From: Lachnospira pectinoschiza
Lineage (GTDB): Bacteria > Bacillota > Clostridia > Lachnospirales > Lachnospiraceae
Reading direction: 5' to 3'
Length of the DNA stretch: 64,000 nucleotides
Assembly: GCF_020564355.1 (NCBI RefSeq)
Contig: NZ_JAJCRR010000003.1
Span: forward strand, 1-64,000
Shown here: piece after piece, positions 35,789 through 44,612 of the stretch
How positions within the stretch are numbered: the first letter of the stretch is position 1
Layout: every line of letters begins with the position of its first letter
Notes under the pieces: generated by a model
Seen by the model: the letters and a program-made list of their open reading frames with translations, nothing else
Told to the model about the DNA's origin: nothing
The model's database searches: none
Position numbers and translations under genes: made by a program

Positions 35789-36757
35789 ATGGAAAACGCG
35801 ATGAACCGGACAAGAATTTTTTTAAGAAATAAAGCCGCCGTACTGACAGCAGTGATTCTCATAGACCTGCTTGTGCCGTATGCCGTAACAGCCACCGTGA
35901 CAGGCAGAATTGAGCAGAATGTGTCGGAAAGCGTAATACAGGGCAGGAAAGTCATTATACAGTATAAAAATGCCACGCAGGCGGTGGATTTGAATCAGTT
36001 TATTGTGATGGTGCTTGCGGCACGGTTTGACAAATCGCAGGAAATTGAAGTATTAAAAGCGGAAAGTGTCATGGTGCGTACCGATATTTACCGGGTGATG
36101 GGAGCGGCGATGCAGGCGGACAGTACAAGCCTTGGTCTGGAATTTTTCACCGAAAAGCAGATGAAGGCATCATGGCAGGAAAATTATGAAAGTAATTATG
36201 CGTTGATTGCAGACTGTGTGGCATCAACCGGCAGCAGTGTTTTGATGTATCAGAATGCATATATTGAGGCAAAATATACAGCAGTCAGTGCCGGAAAGAC
36301 GTTGTCCGGGAGTGAGATTTCAGAAGAAAAATATGCGTATCTTGCGGCGGTGGACTGCCCGGAGGATATTAAAAGCACAGATTATTTAAGGGTAGAAACA
36401 TTTACGTATAAAGACTTTGTCAAAAAGATAAAAAGCGGCTATGAGCAGGCAGGGCTGCACGAAGAAGCGCCATTTCAGGATATTCAGATTGTGTCGAAAA
36501 CCGACAGCGGTTATGTGACCAAAATACAGGCAGGCAATGTCATTATGAGCGGAACGGAATTTGCAAAAATTCTGGGTTTATCGTCTGCGGCAATGACGAT
36601 TGAAAACAGTAACGGCAAGATTAAAATTACGACAAAAGGCTTAGGTGATGGTATGGGTGTAAGCCTTTATACCGCAGATTTTATGGCAAAACAAGGCAGT
36701 TCTTACGAGCAGATTTTAAAGGCATTTTACAGTGGAATTACCATTGTTTCACAGTAA
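35789..36757 (+). CDS. spoIID: SpoIID-like protein, catalytic Glu apparently replaced
   Basis: 322 residues. A membrane segment (about 16-36), then the SpoIID domain: LNQFIVMVLAARF, VLKAESVMVRTDIY, and the C-terminal GLGDGMGVSLYTADFMAKQG that matches the GhGvGMSQyGA signature of the family. SpoIID is a lytic transglycosylase needed for engulfment. Aligning LNQFIVMVLAARFDKSQEIEVLKAE with the family pattern (LEDYVxGVVASEMP...EALKAQ) without gaps places Arg79 at the catalytic glutamate, so lytic activity is doubtful. The next gene is spoIIQ-like, as in Bacillus. Confidence 0.82.
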   Translation: MENAMNRTRIFLRNKAAVLTAVILIDLLVPYAVTATVTGRIEQNVSESVIQGRKVIIQYKNATQAVDLNQFIVMVLAARFDKSQEIEVLKAESVMVRTDIYRVMGAAMQADSTSLGLEFFTEKQMKASWQENYESNYALIADCVASTGSSVLMYQNAYIEAKYTAVSAGKTLSGSEISEEKYAYLAAVDCPEDIKSTDYLRVETFTYKDFVKKIKSGYEQAGLHEEAPFQDIQIVSKTDSGYVTKIQAGNVIMSGTEFAKILGLSSAAMTIENSNGKIKITTKGLGDGMGVSLYTADFMAKQGSSYEQILKAFYSGITIVSQ

Positions 36758-36844
36758 TCAGACGTATAGTTTGATGAAAACTGGCAATCATATTAACATC
36801 AAAGGTCAGTCAGATATCTGGCGGAAAAAGGAATGGAGGTTCAT

Positions 36845-37681
36845 ATGAAAGACAGTGGATTCAAACTGAATAAAGAAAAAGTCTTTGGCACAATCATATC
36901 ATTTGCTATTATTCTGACACTTGGATACGGAATTTATTCGGTGGCGGTCAATTCCGGACGAAAAGAAAATCAGGAAAATATCGTCAACTTAAATGAATCT
37001 GGACAGGATAATGTAGCACTTCGGACAGAAGATGTAACACAGGAATATTCTGACATTTTACAGGCTCCGGAAAAGACAGACGGCAGTGATGATGCGGAAG
37101 CTGCCAATGCCGGTGCAAAGGCAGAAGGACTTTCTGCCGCGCAGGAAAATATCACAACCGGTAAGGAAGCACAAGGAACAGACACGGCAGAGGAATCGCA
37201 GGAATCACAGGAAGCGCAGGCGGCAAAGACTTCTGCCAAGGCAAATCCGGCTGCGGCGTACTCTTTTGATGAAAGTGATACGCTGATGTGGCCAGTAACC
37301 GGCGATATTGTTTTAAAATACAGCATGGATACGACCATTTATTTTAAAACACTTGGAATGTATAAATGTAATCCGGCAGTCAGTATTGCGGCAGAAGCGG
37401 GAACCAATGTCGGTGTGGCAGCAGACGGCGTTGTGGAATCCGTAACTTACAGTGAAGAAACGGGAAATACCGTGGCAGTAGCAATCGGTGACGGTTATGT
37501 GACAACGTATGGACTGATAGATAATGTGGTGGTAAAAAAAGGCGACACGGTTGTGGCAGGACAGCTTTTGGGAACAGTATCCGACCCGACAGCATATTAT
37601 GTAGAAGAAGGCCCGAATCTGTATTTTATGCTGACAAAGGACGGCGAACCGGTAGACCCGGCGGCGTATTTTGAAGACTAG
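36845..37681 (+). CDS. spoIIQ: SpoIIQ-like M23 (LytM) domain protein without catalytic residues
   Basis: 278 residues. One membrane segment near 15-35, an acidic and Ala-rich linker (about 60-150), then a LytM/M23 domain (about 158-278). The usual zinc ligands are missing: the H-x3-D position reads NPAVSIAA and the HLHF motif reads NLYF. It is therefore probably structural, as SpoIIQ is in the forespore channel with SpoIIIAH. ATG 36845 has GGAGG 5 bases upstream, better than 36833. It sits 87 bases after spoIID, the conserved sporulation pair. Confidence 0.82.
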   Translation: MKDSGFKLNKEKVFGTIISFAIILTLGYGIYSVAVNSGRKENQENIVNLNESGQDNVALRTEDVTQEYSDILQAPEKTDGSDDAEAANAGAKAEGLSAAQENITTGKEAQGTDTAEESQESQEAQAAKTSAKANPAAAYSFDESDTLMWPVTGDIVLKYSMDTTIYFKTLGMYKCNPAVSIAAEAGTNVGVAADGVVESVTYSEETGNTVAVAIGDGYVTTYGLIDNVVVKKGDTVVAGQLLGTVSDPTAYYVEEGPNLYFMLTKDGEPVDPAAYFED

Positions 37682-38003
37682 TATGCAAAGGATAAGAAAA
37701 TAAAGCGCCTTTAAAATTCACACAAAAAGCAAAGCAATAAAATCAGCCATACGGCAGGAATGGAATTTAAGTGGGTAGATAAAGGTACGCGGGCGCTTGT
37801 ATTATAGATTGTGGGAGGTTTCAGACATAACAGTCGGAAGCCTCCTTTTGTTACGCTGCCTGTACGGGAAAGCAGATTTGTAAAAAGACAGACGGAATAT
37901 GCAGCGTGGGACTTGTAAAAGGGGATTGCAGGCGGGTATAATAAAACGAAAAGAAAAGGAACATGGATAATAAATGAATAAGAAACTTAAAGGAGAAAGC
38001 ATA
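37682..38003. other. intergenic region after spoIIQ
   Basis: 322 bases without a convincing gene. A 15-codon frame from ATG at about 37757 has a GGAGG-less context and is not called. The one clear element is the terminator at 37814-37849. Near 37991 AGGAG is the binding site of the next gene. Confidence 0.5.
37814..37849 (+). terminator. terminator downstream of spoIIQ
   Basis: GGAGGTTTC and GAAGCCTCC (one G-T pair) with a 14-base loop, followed by TTTT. Confidence 0.78.
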
Positions 38004-38351
38004 ATGAAAAATAAAAGTGTACCGGGGTACAAGCGTGTATTCGCGTGGATGATTGCGGTATTTGCAATGGTGATTCCGTGGATTTCGTATTTAAGAATCT
38101 GGAAACTGACAGATGCGCAGGCAGATGTCTTTGAAAATTACAATGGATATGTGTTTGATTTCTTTTTGTATTACAGGGAAGTCCTGCTTGTGGTTATGGC
38201 AGTCGTCCTGCTGGCAGTGATGATTGGTGAAAAATTAAATGATTATGGCTGGTGGTATATCAGAAACGGTGCATTGGATTTGACGTACAATGGACCGGCA
38301 GATAACCAGTATGGAACATGGAATGTTGTAAACGGACATGTAGAGGTTTAA
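38004..38351 (+). CDS. small two-helix membrane protein of unknown function
   Basis: 115 residues with two membrane segments (about 10-30 and 56-74) joined by an acidic loop (LTDAQADVFENYNG). The C-terminal tail is polar. I recognise no family. ATG 38004 is preceded by AGGAG at 8-base spacing; an in-frame ATG at 37974 has a weaker site. It follows the sporulation pair but is separated from it by a terminator. Confidence 0.65.
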   Translation: MKNKSVPGYKRVFAWMIAVFAMVIPWISYLRIWKLTDAQADVFENYNGYVFDFFLYYREVLLVVMAVVLLAVMIGEKLNDYGWWYIRNGALDLTYNGPADNQYGTWNVVNGHVEV

Positions 38352-38390
38352 AGCTGAAATAAAATTCAGATAAACAGCGGAATAAAATAA

Positions 38391-38447
38391 AAAGAATGAT
38401 ATACGGAAATTATGAGAATTCTCAAAAAACGTATATCATTCTTTTTT
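38391..38447. terminator. bidirectional terminator between membrane protein and hlyIII
   Basis: Perfect 15-bp arms AAAGAATGATATACG and CGTATATCATTCTTT with T6; the 24-base loop holds a further palindrome GAGAATTCTC. Confidence 0.92.
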
Positions 38448-38450
38448 GTT

Positions 38451-39119
38451 TTAAGCCAGCGGAAGAACCGCAACATATTCAAACATCATAATAAAATGGC
38501 AGATGCTGCCTGCCATAACAAATAGATGAAAAATTTCGTGTGAACCGAAGTATTTGTGATGTGCGTTAAAAATGGGAAGCTTTAATGCGTAAATAATACC
38601 GCCCACCGTATAAATAATACCGCCCGCAAGCAGCCAGTTAAATGCGGCAGCAGGCAGGGAATTTAAAATCTGTGTAAATGCAAGGACACAGACCCAGCCC
38701 ATGGCAATGTATAACACAGAAGAAACCCATTTCGGACATGTAACCCAGCAAAGCTTAAAAATAATGCCGAGAATCGCAATGCTCCAGACCAGTGCCAGCA
38801 GCATAAGCCCTGTGCGGCCATGCAGGACAATCAGGCAGATTGGCGTATAAGAACCGGCAATCAGTACAAAAATCATGCAGTGGTCGAGTTTCTTTAAAAT
38901 TTTATTCGTGCGTTCAGACAAATCAAAAGTGTGATAAGTTGTGCTTGCCGCATACAGCAGAATCATGCTCACAATAAAAATACTTAAAGAAATGACATGA
39001 ACGGTATCCGGAGCGCGCATGGCACGCAGAATCAGCGGTGTTGCGGCAAACATTGCCATCAGCATACCGATAAAATGAGTAATGGCACTTCCGGGGTCTT
39101 TTAATTTAAAATGTTTCAT
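38451..39119 (-). CDS. hemolysin III family membrane protein (PAQR/TrhA-like)
   Basis: 222 residues, seven predicted membrane helices. Motifs: ITHFIGMLMAM, YAASTTYHTFDLSERTNKILKKLDH with Ser/His residues, ILIAGSYTP-like VLIAGSYTPICLI, and the C-terminal GSHEIFHLFVMAGSICHF with metal-binding-type histidines. Such proteins influence membrane lipid homeostasis; hemolysis is not a reliable activity of the family. ATG 39119 has GGAGG directly upstream and matches the usual start; an earlier frame start at 39155 would add 12 unrelated residues. An unusual perfect palindrome lies 134 bases upstream. Confidence 0.88.
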   Translation of the reverse strand: MKHFKLKDPGSAITHFIGMLMAMFAATPLILRAMRAPDTVHVISLSIFIVSMILLYAASTTYHTFDLSERTNKILKKLDHCMIFVLIAGSYTPICLIVLHGRTGLMLLALVWSIAILGIIFKLCWVTCPKWVSSVLYIAMGWVCVLAFTQILNSLPAAAFNWLLAGGIIYTVGGIIYALKLPIFNAHHKYFGSHEIFHLFVMAGSICHFIMMFEYVAVLPLA

Positions 39120-39252
39120 AATTTCCTCCAATCTCCGAGTACACTGTATTTCCATTATTTTAATGGATTTTTCGTGTTCGGCATGTCCTGATATTTTTAT
39201 GTTTTGACATATACATTATAAAATATTATATGCACTGGTATTTAAAATAATC

Positions 39253-39277
39253 ACATGTAGTATTGAATACTACATGT
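39253..39277. promoter_or_regulatory. perfect 25-nt palindrome, operator candidate
   Basis: Arms ACATGTAGTATT and AATACTACATGT are exact reverse complements around one central G. It lies just upstream of, and touches, the -35 region of the minus-strand TATAAT at 39225-39230, so it should control the hlyIII-type gene and perhaps gdhA. Confidence 0.7.
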
Positions 39278-39278
39278 C

Positions 39279-39297
39279 GATGTAATGATAATACATC
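39279..39297. promoter_or_regulatory. second palindrome next to the 25-nt site
   Basis: GATGTA/TACATC, 6-bp arms with a 7-base spacer, one base after the larger palindrome; a possible secondary site. Confidence 0.45.
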
Positions 39298-39607
39298 AGC
39301 GCTTTTTAAAATGCAATCCTTTTTTTCAAAAATTTCAAAAATCCGGTTCGGATTTTAAGATTGTCTTATTGATACAGAAAAAACGCGCAAAACCGCTCAT
39401 AAATTCCCTTAATTTTATTAAACAATAACCGGCAGAAAGTAAAGAAAACAAAGAAGAAAAACTTTAGAAAACTTAACCAAATACGGGGGATGTGCCGGAT
39501 GTTCACAAACATGGATTTATTTTCATTAAATTTGAGTTTCCAAACCTTTCACAAATTAAGGAAAAATTTAAAAAGAAAAAATTATCGAACAAACAAAGAA
39601 AAGGTTA

Positions 39608-39636
39608 TTGACTTCTTTTTTTGACAAGTCTAACAT
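39608..39636 (+). promoter_or_regulatory. putative gdhA promoter
   Basis: TTGACT (39608-39613), 17-base spacer, TAACAT (39631-39636), about 100 bases before the gdhA start. A second TTGACA (39621-39626) lies within the spacer. Confidence 0.5.
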
Positions 39637-39739
39637 ACGCAGTGTTTTCGGAAACGGCTTTTTCATTTTGTGAAAGCACGGGGTTGCCGACGGGCATCGT
39701 GCAGGATTAAAAAAATTTAGGTTTCGGAGGTAATGTCTG

Positions 39740-41086
39740 ATGGCATATGTAGATGAAGTAATCAAGGAAGTATCTGAAAAAAACAGTAATGAGCCGGAGT
39801 TTATCCAGGCAGTGACAGAAGTATTGGAATCTTTAAGACCAGTTGTAGAAGCAGATGACCGTTATGAAAAAAATGCAATTTTAGAGCGTATGTGTGAGCC
39901 GGAACGAATCGTTTCCTTCCGCGTACCGTGGGTGGACGATGCAGGAAAGGTTCAGGTAAACAGAGGATTCCGCGCACAGTTTAACAGTGCAATCGGTCCG
40001 TACAAGGGCGGAATCAGACTTCATCCCAGTGTCAATCAGAGTATTATCAAATTTTTAGGTTTTGAACAGACTTTTAAAAATTCACTGACAGGACTGCCTA
40101 TCGGCGGCGGCAAGGGAGGCAGTGATTTCAATCCAAAGGGGAAATCAGACGGCGAGATTATGCGGTTCTGTCAGTCCTTTATGACAGAGCTTTACAGATA
40201 CATCGGACCGGATACGGACTGTCCGGCAGGCGACATCGGCTGCGGTTCCAAAGAAATCGGTTATATGTTCGGTATGTATAAAAGAATTGTCGGCGGTTAT
40301 AAAAACGGTGCGTTATCCGGCAAGGGCATTCCTTACGGCGGCAGTCTTGGGAGAAATGAAGCAACCGGTTACGGCGCTGTTTATTTTACGGAAGAATTAT
40401 TTGAATCTATCGGAAAGAAGCTTGCCGGTACAACATTTGCATTATCGGGCTTCGGCAATGTGTCATGGGGTGTTGCAAAGAAATTAAATGAACTGGGCGC
40501 AAAAGTCGTTTCTATTTCAGGACCGGACGGATACATTTATGATAAAGACGGCATCAGCGGGGAAAAAGTGGATTATATGGTAGAAATGAGAGGCTCCCTG
40601 CGTGACCGTTGTGAAGATTATGCCGACAGATTCGGTGTGGAATTCCATGCCGGCGAGAAACCGTGGGGACGTGTAAAGGCAGATGTGTATATGCCTTGTG
40701 CAACACAGAACGAAATCGGATTGGAAGATGCAAAGCGCATGATAGAGGAGGGTACGTCAAAGCTTTTAATCGAAGTTGCCAACATGCCGACCAAAGCAGA
40801 AGCCGTTGAAGAACTGCAAAAAGCAGGATTTATGATTGCACCGTCAAAGGCAGTCAATGCAGGCGGTGTTGCCGTATCTGCCCTTGAAATGAGCCAGAAT
40901 GCCATGAAGCTTTCATGGACGGAAGAAGAGGTTGATGAAAAGTTAAAAAAGATTATGAAAAATATTTTTAACAACATCGACAGTGAGGCAAAGAAATACG
41001 GCATGGACGGAAACCTCATTGCAGGCGCGAATATTGCAGGATTTTTAAAAGTTGCAGAAGCCATGCTTGACGAGGGTATTTTCTAA
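39740..41086 (+). CDS. gdhA: NADP-type glutamate dehydrogenase
   Basis: 448 residues, usual length for the hexameric bacterial enzyme. GLPIGGGKGGSDFNPKGKSD (about 120-139) holds the substrate lysines; the nucleotide-binding domain begins near ATGYGAVYF, with FALSGFGNVSWG as the Rossmann loop. It assimilates ammonia by reductive amination of 2-oxoglutarate. NADP specificity is inferred from overall similarity to GdhA of Clostridia. SD GGAGGT at about 39726. A long leader and nearby palindromes suggest regulated expression. Confidence 0.95.
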   Translation: MAYVDEVIKEVSEKNSNEPEFIQAVTEVLESLRPVVEADDRYEKNAILERMCEPERIVSFRVPWVDDAGKVQVNRGFRAQFNSAIGPYKGGIRLHPSVNQSIIKFLGFEQTFKNSLTGLPIGGGKGGSDFNPKGKSDGEIMRFCQSFMTELYRYIGPDTDCPAGDIGCGSKEIGYMFGMYKRIVGGYKNGALSGKGIPYGGSLGRNEATGYGAVYFTEELFESIGKKLAGTTFALSGFGNVSWGVAKKLNELGAKVVSISGPDGYIYDKDGISGEKVDYMVEMRGSLRDRCEDYADRFGVEFHAGEKPWGRVKADVYMPCATQNEIGLEDAKRMIEEGTSKLLIEVANMPTKAEAVEELQKAGFMIAPSKAVNAGGVAVSALEMSQNAMKLSWTEEEVDEKLKKIMKNIFNNIDSEAKKYGMDGNLIAGANIAGFLKVAEAMLDEGIF

Positions 41087-41144
41087 AAAAGACTTTTAAA
41101 AACCGAAACTGTTGAAAATGATAAAATACACAGGGAGAATTCAG

Positions 41145-42064
41145 ATGAAGGCAGATTACTTGGAATTTAAGGATAAATGCATACAAATGCTTACCGAAAT
41201 TGATTTTTTAAATCAGGTGCAGATGACAAAGGAAGAAATTTTATCGGTTCTTGCAGGCTGTCGTTTAGAAGAAGCATATGATGCACTTTTAATCCGTTCG
41301 GAACAGGTATGCTGCCGGGACACACCTTTGCAGAGGCAACCGGCTCGTTAAAAAACCAGACAAAAAATGCAATGCACAGAAACCTTTCATTAAAAGAAGC
41401 TTTTTTTGCCAATGCAGGAGAGGCGGTCTGTCATGCACTGGAATACGCAGACGGGTGTACCCCGGCACACATAGACGGACCGGCACGCCTGCTGTGCATT
41501 TATGCGGGTAATAAACAAAAGAGCAATACCTGTTTATTCTGGAAGCTGGTACGCAAGTTCCTTACCGAAGATAAAATTGTAATCCGTGAAATCAATCTAA
41601 GAAACGGGGAAGTTGCAGACTGTCTTGGCTGTCCGTTTGAGATCTGCCTGCATTACAGTGAAAAGGGTTCATGTTTTTACGGCGGTGTCATGGTGGAACA
41701 GGTCTATCCGGCACTGCTTGAAAGTGATGCGCTCATGATACTCAGTCCAAATTACAACGACTCGGTCAGCGCAAATATTATGGCATTTATCAACCGTCTG
41801 ACCGCATTGTACCGGAAGGTCGATTTTAAGGACAAGCTGCTGTTTTCCATTGTCGTATCCGGCTACAGCGGTTCTGATATCTTAGCGGAGCAGCTGATTA
41901 GCTCCCTTCATTTTAACAAAGGCTTTGCGCTTCCTGCCCATGCAATCCGGATGCTCACGGCAAATGACCCCGGAGAGATTTTGTCCTGTAGGGATATTGA
42001 AAAGGAAGCCGCCGTCTATGCAGAACGTATTAAAAAAAATTTATATACATTTAATAAAAACTGA
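41145..42064 (+). pseudogene. NADPH-dependent FMN reductase/iron-sulfur flavoprotein, frameshifted
   Basis: Two overlapping frames together make one protein. Frame 1 starts at ATG 41145 (SD GGGAG) and reads to CRLEEAYDALL; frame 2 carries on as NPFGTGMLPGHTFAEATGSL from about 41291 to 42064. One extra T in the run CACTTTTAATCC (41284-41295) would join them as DALFNPFGTGMLP. The rest is flavodoxin-like: CIYAGNKQKSNT, then DCLGCPFEIC, a cysteine motif like that of iron-sulfur flavoproteins, and ILSPNYNDSVSANIMAF. The break may be a real mutation or a homopolymer sequencing error. It lies between gdhA and the phosphonate genes. Confidence 0.75.
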
Positions 42065-42141
42065 TGTATAATAAAATGTACGATTCAAAAATCACCTATA
42101 TATTACTTATGTAAAAATGCTTTTACAAAAGGAGTAAGACA

Positions 42142-43272
42142 ATGAATATTAAAAGAAATATTTTGCTGAATGCCGGACCGTCTACAACGACCGATACGGT
42201 AAAAATGGCACAGGTTGTACCGGATATCTGTCCGCGTGAAAAAGAATTTGCTTCTATGATGAAGGATTTACGCGCAGATTTATTAAAGACGGTACATGCA
42301 GACCCACAGCAGTATACATCAGTTTTATTCTGTGGTTCAGGTACATTAAACATTGATGTGTGTTTGAATTCACTGCTTCCGGCAGATAAAAAGGTGCTGG
42401 TAGTCAACAACGGCGCATATAGCACCCGTGCCGTGGAAATTTGTGAATATTACGGACTGCCGCATATCAATCTGCAGTTTCCGGTACTGGAACGCCCTGA
42501 TTTGGATGTGGTACGAAAGACACTGGAAGAAAATCCGGACATTGCGCTGGTATACACCACACACAATGAAACAGGAACCGGTATTTTAAATCCAATCCGT
42601 GAAATCGGTGCATTGGCACACGAATTCGGTGCGGTATTTATCGTTGATACGACCTCCACACTGGCAATGCGCCCGATTGATGTGCAGAAAGACAATATCG
42701 ATTTCTGTATGGCATCGGCACAAAAGGGGCTGATGGCGATGACAGGTCTTTCCTTTATAATAGGAAGAAAAGACATTATCGAAGCTTCAAAAGACTATCC
42801 GAAGCGTTCGTATTACTGTAATCTGTATTTACAGTACCATTTCTTTGAAAAAACAGGAGAAATGCATTTTACACCGCCGGTACAGACAATTTATGCAACA
42901 ATACAGGCATTAAAAGAGTATTTTGCGGAAGGCGAAGAAGCCAAGTGGGCAAGACATACCCGCGTCTTTAATGCAATCCACAAAGGACTGGACGAGCTGG
43001 GATTTAAAGATGCCGTTAAGAGAGAATGGCAGGCAGGTCTTGTAGTATCGCCGATTTATCCGGACGACCCGAACTGGGATTTTGAGAAGGTTCATGATTA
43101 CTGTTATGAGCGTGGATATACGATTTATCCGGGTAAGATTTCTACAACGAACACCTTCCGTCTGTGCGCTTTAGGTGCGATTGACGAGGACGACATCACG
43201 GCATTTTTCAAGGTATTCCGTGAGGCACTGGAACATTACAATATTGCGATTCCGGTTGTATATAATGATTAA
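42142..43272 (+). CDS. phnW: 2-aminoethylphosphonate-pyruvate transaminase
   Basis: 376 residues. Fold type I PLP enzyme of the alanine-glyoxylate/phosphonate transaminase group: NAGPSTTTDTV at the start, TTHNETGTGILNPI, VDTTSTLAMRPID, and ASAQKGLMAMTG with the presumed PLP lysine Lys195. In phosphonate synthesis it converts phosphonoacetaldehyde to 2-aminoethylphosphonate (the reverse of its degradative direction). The presence of PEP mutase and decarboxylase genes downstream supports the biosynthetic role. SD AAAAGGAG precedes ATG, immediately after a small hairpin GTAAAA/TTTTAC. First gene of a four-gene operon. Confidence 0.9.
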   Translation: MNIKRNILLNAGPSTTTDTVKMAQVVPDICPREKEFASMMKDLRADLLKTVHADPQQYTSVLFCGSGTLNIDVCLNSLLPADKKVLVVNNGAYSTRAVEICEYYGLPHINLQFPVLERPDLDVVRKTLEENPDIALVYTTHNETGTGILNPIREIGALAHEFGAVFIVDTTSTLAMRPIDVQKDNIDFCMASAQKGLMAMTGLSFIIGRKDIIEASKDYPKRSYYCNLYLQYHFFEKTGEMHFTPPVQTIYATIQALKEYFAEGEEAKWARHTRVFNAIHKGLDELGFKDAVKREWQAGLVVSPIYPDDPNWDFEKVHDYCYERGYTIYPGKISTTNTFRLCALGAIDEDDITAFFKVFREALEHYNIAIPVVYND

Positions 43273-43293
43273 TAGAAAGAAAGAGAGAAACAG

Positions 43294-44589
43294 ATGAAAA
43301 AAGTATACGCATGTTTTTGTACCGATGTGATTCATGAGGGACATTTAAACATTATCAACAAAGCAAAAGAATATGGCGAACTGGTTGTCGGTATTTTAAG
43401 TGATGAGGCAATGATCCGCTACAACCGTTTTCCGACGATCGGTTTTGAAGAAAGAGTGGCATTGTTTAAGAATCTGGAAGGTGTCAGTGAAGTCGTAATC
43501 CAGCATGATATTATGTATGATAAGATTATTGAAGAAGTAAAGCCGGATTATGTCATTCACGGTGACAACTGGAAAGAAGGTCCGGAAGCGGCAATCCGTG
43601 CCAATGTCATTGAAGTATTAGAAAAGAACGGCGGCGAATTAATCGAAGTGCCGTATACTTATAATGAAAATGTAAAGCGTGTTGATGACCGCTTAAAAGA
43701 AAAACTGGCGATGCCGGAATTCAGAAGAAAACGTTTAAGACAGCTCATTAAAATGCGTCCGATTGTAAAGACGATTGAAGTACACAGCGGTTTAACCGGT
43801 CTGATTGCGGAAAAGACAGTTGTGGAAAATGATGGTGAATTTGACCAGTTTGATGCAATGTGGATTAGTTCCCTCTGCGATTCAACTGCTAAAGGAAAGC
43901 CGGATATTGAACTGGTAGACATGACTTCAAGATGCAGAACAATCGATGATGTCATGGAAGTTACAACAAAGCCGATTATTTTTGACGGAGATACAGGCGG
44001 ACTGACAGAGCATTTTGTATATCTTGTGCGCACACTCGAACGTATGGGTGTTTCAGCCATTATTATCGAAGATAAGACCGGTTTAAAGAAAAACTCTCTG
44101 TTTGGTACGGAAGTAGCACAGACACAGGATACAATTGAGAATTTCAGCGCCAAGATTGCCGCAGGCAAGAAGGTACAGCTGACAGATGACTTTATGATTA
44201 TTGCGCGTATTGAGAGTCTGATTTTAGAGCAGGGTATGGAGGATGCGTTAAACAGAGCCAGAGCGTTCCGTGATGCAGGCGCTGATGGCATTATGATTCA
44301 CAGCCGTAAGAAGGACCCGGCAGAAATTCTGGAATTCTGCGATAAATTCCGTGCAGAGGATAAGGAAACACCAATTGTGGTTGTTCCGTCTTCATTTAAT
44401 ACAATTACGGAAGCAGAACTGGCAGAACACGGTGTTAATATCGTTATTTACGCAAACCAGCTGACAAGAAGTGCATTCCCGGCGATGGAACAGACTGCCA
44501 AGGATATTTTAAAGTATCATCGTGCAAAAGAAGTGGACAGCCGTTTAATGCCGATTAAGCAGATTCTGACATTAATTGATGAACTGTAA
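43294..44589 (+). CDS. cytidylyltransferase-phosphoenolpyruvate mutase fusion
   Basis: 431 residues, two domains. N-terminal cytidylyltransferase-like domain (about 1-135): ACFCTDVIHEGHLNI with the HxGH-type motif at His14-His17 and YVIHGDNWKEG. C-terminal PEP mutase (about 145-431), of the isocitrate-lyase superfamily: FDAMWISSLCDS, FDGDTGG and the PEP-mutase hallmark EDKTGLKKNS at 259-268. The mutase makes phosphonopyruvate from PEP, the first step to all natural C-P compounds; the N-terminal domain may activate the end product with CTP. 21 bases after phnW and 23 before the next gene, so one operon. Confidence 0.93.
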   Translation: MKKVYACFCTDVIHEGHLNIINKAKEYGELVVGILSDEAMIRYNRFPTIGFEERVALFKNLEGVSEVVIQHDIMYDKIIEEVKPDYVIHGDNWKEGPEAAIRANVIEVLEKNGGELIEVPYTYNENVKRVDDRLKEKLAMPEFRRKRLRQLIKMRPIVKTIEVHSGLTGLIAEKTVVENDGEFDQFDAMWISSLCDSTAKGKPDIELVDMTSRCRTIDDVMEVTTKPIIFDGDTGGLTEHFVYLVRTLERMGVSAIIIEDKTGLKKNSLFGTEVAQTQDTIENFSAKIAAGKKVQLTDDFMIIARIESLILEQGMEDALNRARAFRDAGADGIMIHSRKKDPAEILEFCDKFRAEDKETPIVVVPSSFNTITEAELAEHGVNIVIYANQLTRSAFPAMEQTAKDILKYHRAKEVDSRLMPIKQILTLIDEL

Positions 44590-44612
44590 GCTTTTTTGAA
44601 AGGATAAGGGAA

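Larger units (their letters stand above)
39120..39739. other. 620-base intergenic region between divergent hlyIII-type gene and gdhA
   Basis: No gene found. It contains two palindromes (39253-39277, 39279-39297), a minus-strand TATAAT (39230-39225) that could serve the hlyIII-type gene, a long AT-rich leader, and the putative gdhA promoter (39608-39636). The stretch 39300-39600 is very AT-rich with no clear signal; it contains the GGGGGATGTGCCGGATG patch near 39487. Confidence 0.5.

Noticed and set aside
37757..37804. 15-codon frame downstream of spoIIQ
   Set aside because: Weak ribosome binding site, no family, and it runs up to the terminator; not supported.
39204..39232. Plus-strand TTGACA/TATATG as gdhA promoter
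   Set aside because: It would give a leader of more than 500 bases; the TTGACT/TAACAT pair close to gdhA is more economical, though a second promoter cannot be excluded.
42110..42127. Small hairpin before phnW as a riboswitch or terminator
   Set aside because: Only 7-bp A/T-rich arms adjoining the ribosome binding site, no T-run and no aptamer-like sequence.
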